Positions 61,837 to 64,000 of a DNA stretch of 64,000 nucleotides are shown here, one piece after another (the first letter of the stretch is position 1; every line of letters starts with the position of its first letter). Under the pieces are notes generated by a model, which was not told the DNA's origin, searched no databases, and was given only the letters and a program-made list of their open reading frames with translations. Both the position numbers and the translations under genes were made by a program. Origin of the DNA: Mesodorylaimus sp. YZB2_4 (taxonomy: Eukaryota; Nematoda; Enoplea; Dorylaimida; Dorylaimidae); assembly GCA_030248295.1 (NCBI GenBank), contig JASANH010000138.1, positions 1,352,849 through 1,416,848 of the forward strand. Reading direction: 5' to 3'.

Positions 61837-62938
61837 TAGACCCCGGATCGGATCGGGCCGGGTACTTTCGGGTCGGGTCGGGCGGGTCAAAATCAGGTCG
61901 GGTCACTTTTTTTAAGAGTCGGGTCAAACGGGTCAAAAATTCAGCAATTTTGCAAGTTTTTACTATTGGCAGCTACAGAAACTTCATATCTTTTGGACTC
62001 TAGGATTTTGCAGACTTAATGCCATGCTTTTTGGAAGGCAGGTGTTGCATCATCTTTTGTGATGTTGCGTTTTTGTACATACTGATGCTGTGCGTGTAAG
62101 TTTAGGAATTGGATCTAGAATTACAGCGACCGAATTGAAAGGTTTTCTAAAGCCTTGTATTTCCACGTTTTCCCTCTGCGTAATTTCCATGGATGTCGGG
62201 CAGGTAGATTACCACATTCTTTGAGTAATGTCTCCGTAAGAGTCCACTGTCTGAGTAAGTTCTCATTAACAAGTAAGTTATTGGGTATCCCTGGCTGGAA
62301 AAGCTTGGCATTTATTCTGTGCAGCAATAATAATATCCTCGACCACCATTCATGTTACCATTGCAAAACAGGGTTGTTCAAGTCATAGGCAGCCTTAATT
62401 CCTCCATCAAGCAAAGGTTCTGACAGGAGCTACTCGTAGTTTCCAGCATAACGTTACTATGACTTTGGAAGTATGTTTTGTGAAGACTACATTTACATAC
62501 TTGTTTGCTCAATCAGTAAAGCGTGTCTCTGACTCCAAAAGTTATGCGAATATTCTATATTATTATTCGGACTGGTTAAATCTTGGTACAAGCCTGCAAA
62601 ACGTAGTCGATTTTAGACACTAAGGTTTTTTAATTATTTCACCACTATTGTGGGAAATACGATGACATGCTGTTTTGCAAATATTACGAAGAAATAACTA
62701 AAGGAAGGTGAAAATGCGGGTGCGCAAAATAAGGTGTCTCCATCGAGATATACTGTATGCGTGCCACCATTCATCCACCTTTAGAGCAAAGTCCCGACAC
62801 ATGATGGGAGGAATTGTGCACGGAATTGTATGTTTCCAAAGGAACTCCAGCTGCAGCTAACAAAGTCGGGTCAACCCGACCTGAAATTTCGGGTCAGGGA
62901 CTTTCGGGTCAGGTGAACCCGACCTGATCTGGTGCCTA
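61837..62938. mobile_element. hAT-like non-autonomous element with 8-bp target duplication
   Basis: Perfect direct repeats CTCATGGG at 61829-61836 and 62939-62946 flank the element. The ends are imperfect inverted repeats starting TAG: left TAGACCCCGGATCGG, right (complement) TAGGCACCAGATCAGG. Inside each end are several gggtcggg or cgggtcag motifs in the manner of hAT subterminal repeats. No transposase was recognised in the 1.1-kb interior. Superfamily assignment rests on the 8-bp duplication and the TAG start. Confidence 0.85.
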
Positions 62939-62946
62939 CTCATGGG

Positions 62947-64000
62947 GCTGATTTTTATGCTATCTCTGCTGTGTAATCTCTGGTTCGCTGATCTATGCTA
63001 AAAATTGTAGGAAAAACCTTTTGCCAGCGATGAGGATAAAGTGACTGTTGCGATACCAAGACATCGATCCCTACAGGCCCGCACAAGGTAATTGCAAACT
63101 CATCTATACGCGTCAATAATTGAACTAATGGAAGCTAATTCCTGAAACTGGAGAGACAACTGTGTAACTAACCCAAACAGGCTGCAGCTGCAGTAAAAAT
63201 CATGGTCACCCTCTTGATTCCAGGTCTTGGCGTCAGTCTACAGTTTACTGATAGGCTTCTGATGCGGCCAGGACTCCATCGGCAGTGAGGTGCTTGCGCT
63301 TACTCATGCAGGTATTACAACTGTGTCTGAACGAGAATCACTTATTCACTAGCAACACTAACAACACGCAACTGGTTCCTGTTCCTGTTTTACCAAATCA
63401 CCAAGCACAACAGCGCACTCGAGGGTGAAGGCACATATTATACAAGAATTTATTAGAGCTGGTTCCATGCTAACAGACTGGTTTGACCACACAGTCAGTC
63501 CATCAACACGCCTTGGTCTGATTCGTGCTTCCCCTTTATTTAGTTTGAGTAGTCAGCGTCAAGTGCTGCCTAATACATTTCAACCATTTGAATCCGATCA
63601 TTGGCTGCTTCTCCTCTTTTCAATAGCCATCACACGGAGGCCACTCGATTGGCAAGCATATGCTGCTTACGATAGAACTTGTTGCAAGCACCAGCGATCA
63701 TAATGCTGTTTCCTAGTGGATGATGTGACCCATTCCATAACATGTGCCGAAGGACAGTCACGCTTTCGCGCTTGGAAATTGAACTGCTTGCTACTGTTTT
63801 GGCTACCACTCCACGAATGATTGCTGCTCTACGTCTTTCATACGCTGTGCCTGCACACTTTCCAGCATGGTTTTCGATAAAAAATTGGCACGTTGATCGA
63901 GCCAATTCTGCAACGTGTCCAGTAGGTATAACGAACGAATATTTCCAGTAGGTATAACTGTTTTCTTTGGGAAAGACGCGGTAACGTGGAGCGCGTATAT
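62947..64000. other. Right edge of window, no gene recognised
   Basis: No exon with a known pattern. A minus-strand open frame (63630-63905) has no family resemblance. A short direct repeat (ccagtaggtataac, 63919-63932 and 63945-63958) is present. Confidence 0.4.

Noticed and set aside
63630..63905. 91-codon minus-strand open frame at the right edge
   Set aside because: No domain recognised, and overlapping frames are equally open.

Overview
This window is nuclear DNA from an invertebrate animal, probably a compact-genome protostome. Genes are split by many short GT-AG introns (mostly 45-70 bp). The gene set is metazoan: cullin-1, a PTF1A-type bHLH factor, a KLHL1/4/5-type Kelch protein, procollagen galactosyltransferase, and a PAR-motif anion-selective Cys-loop channel typical of protostomes. 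The species cannot be named from the sequence. Exons were assembled by hand, choosing splice sites so that codon phase stays consistent and the product matches a remembered family. No alignment or search was run.

Layout. 0.3-1.3 kb: broken seven-transmembrane receptor. 2.4-3.1 kb: DUSP14-like phosphatase. 3.1-7.4 kb: no gene recognised. 7.4-10.6 kb: a small acidic protein, then an RPP25-type Alba protein whose third coding-exon junction is interrupted by a nested pair of inverted-repeat elements. 10.9-16.2 kb: TTC5 and GTPBP10. 16.3-22.5 kb: ACMSD, whose largest intron holds a complete ligand-gated channel gene on the same strand. 23-32.8 kb: a tightly packed minus-strand run of STK16-like kinase, an unidentified gene, COLGALT and CUL1. 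33.5-41.5 kb: Kelch-like protein, a small RRM protein and a DAZAP1/Musashi-type RNA-binding protein, all plus strand. 43.1-44.7 kb: PTF1A. 45.4-50 kb: HIRIP3. 50.4-51.3 kb: DUSP22/15-like phosphatase.

From 51.3 kb to the end the window is mobile and decayed DNA. It holds a palindromic inverted-repeat element, an inverted-repeat element filled with a minisatellite, a broken retrotransposon gag, a 2.85-kb PIF/Harbinger element with TAA target duplication, a 1.66-kb Tc1 element with IR/DR ends, a decayed exon copied from the DUSP22-like gene, and a 1.1-kb hAT-like element with an 8-bp target duplication.

The genes are mostly housekeeping and regulatory functions (RNase P/MRP, ubiquitin ligation, kinase and phosphatase signalling, collagen glycosylation, mitochondrial GTPase, NAD pathway, RNA binding, histone chaperoning) and do not form one pathway. 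The most interesting structural observations are the same-strand gene nested in ACMSD, splice-acceptor-like sites very close to many start codons in tightly spaced same-strand genes (possible spliced-leader trans-splicing), fossil duplicate exons, and the variety of inverted-repeat elements.
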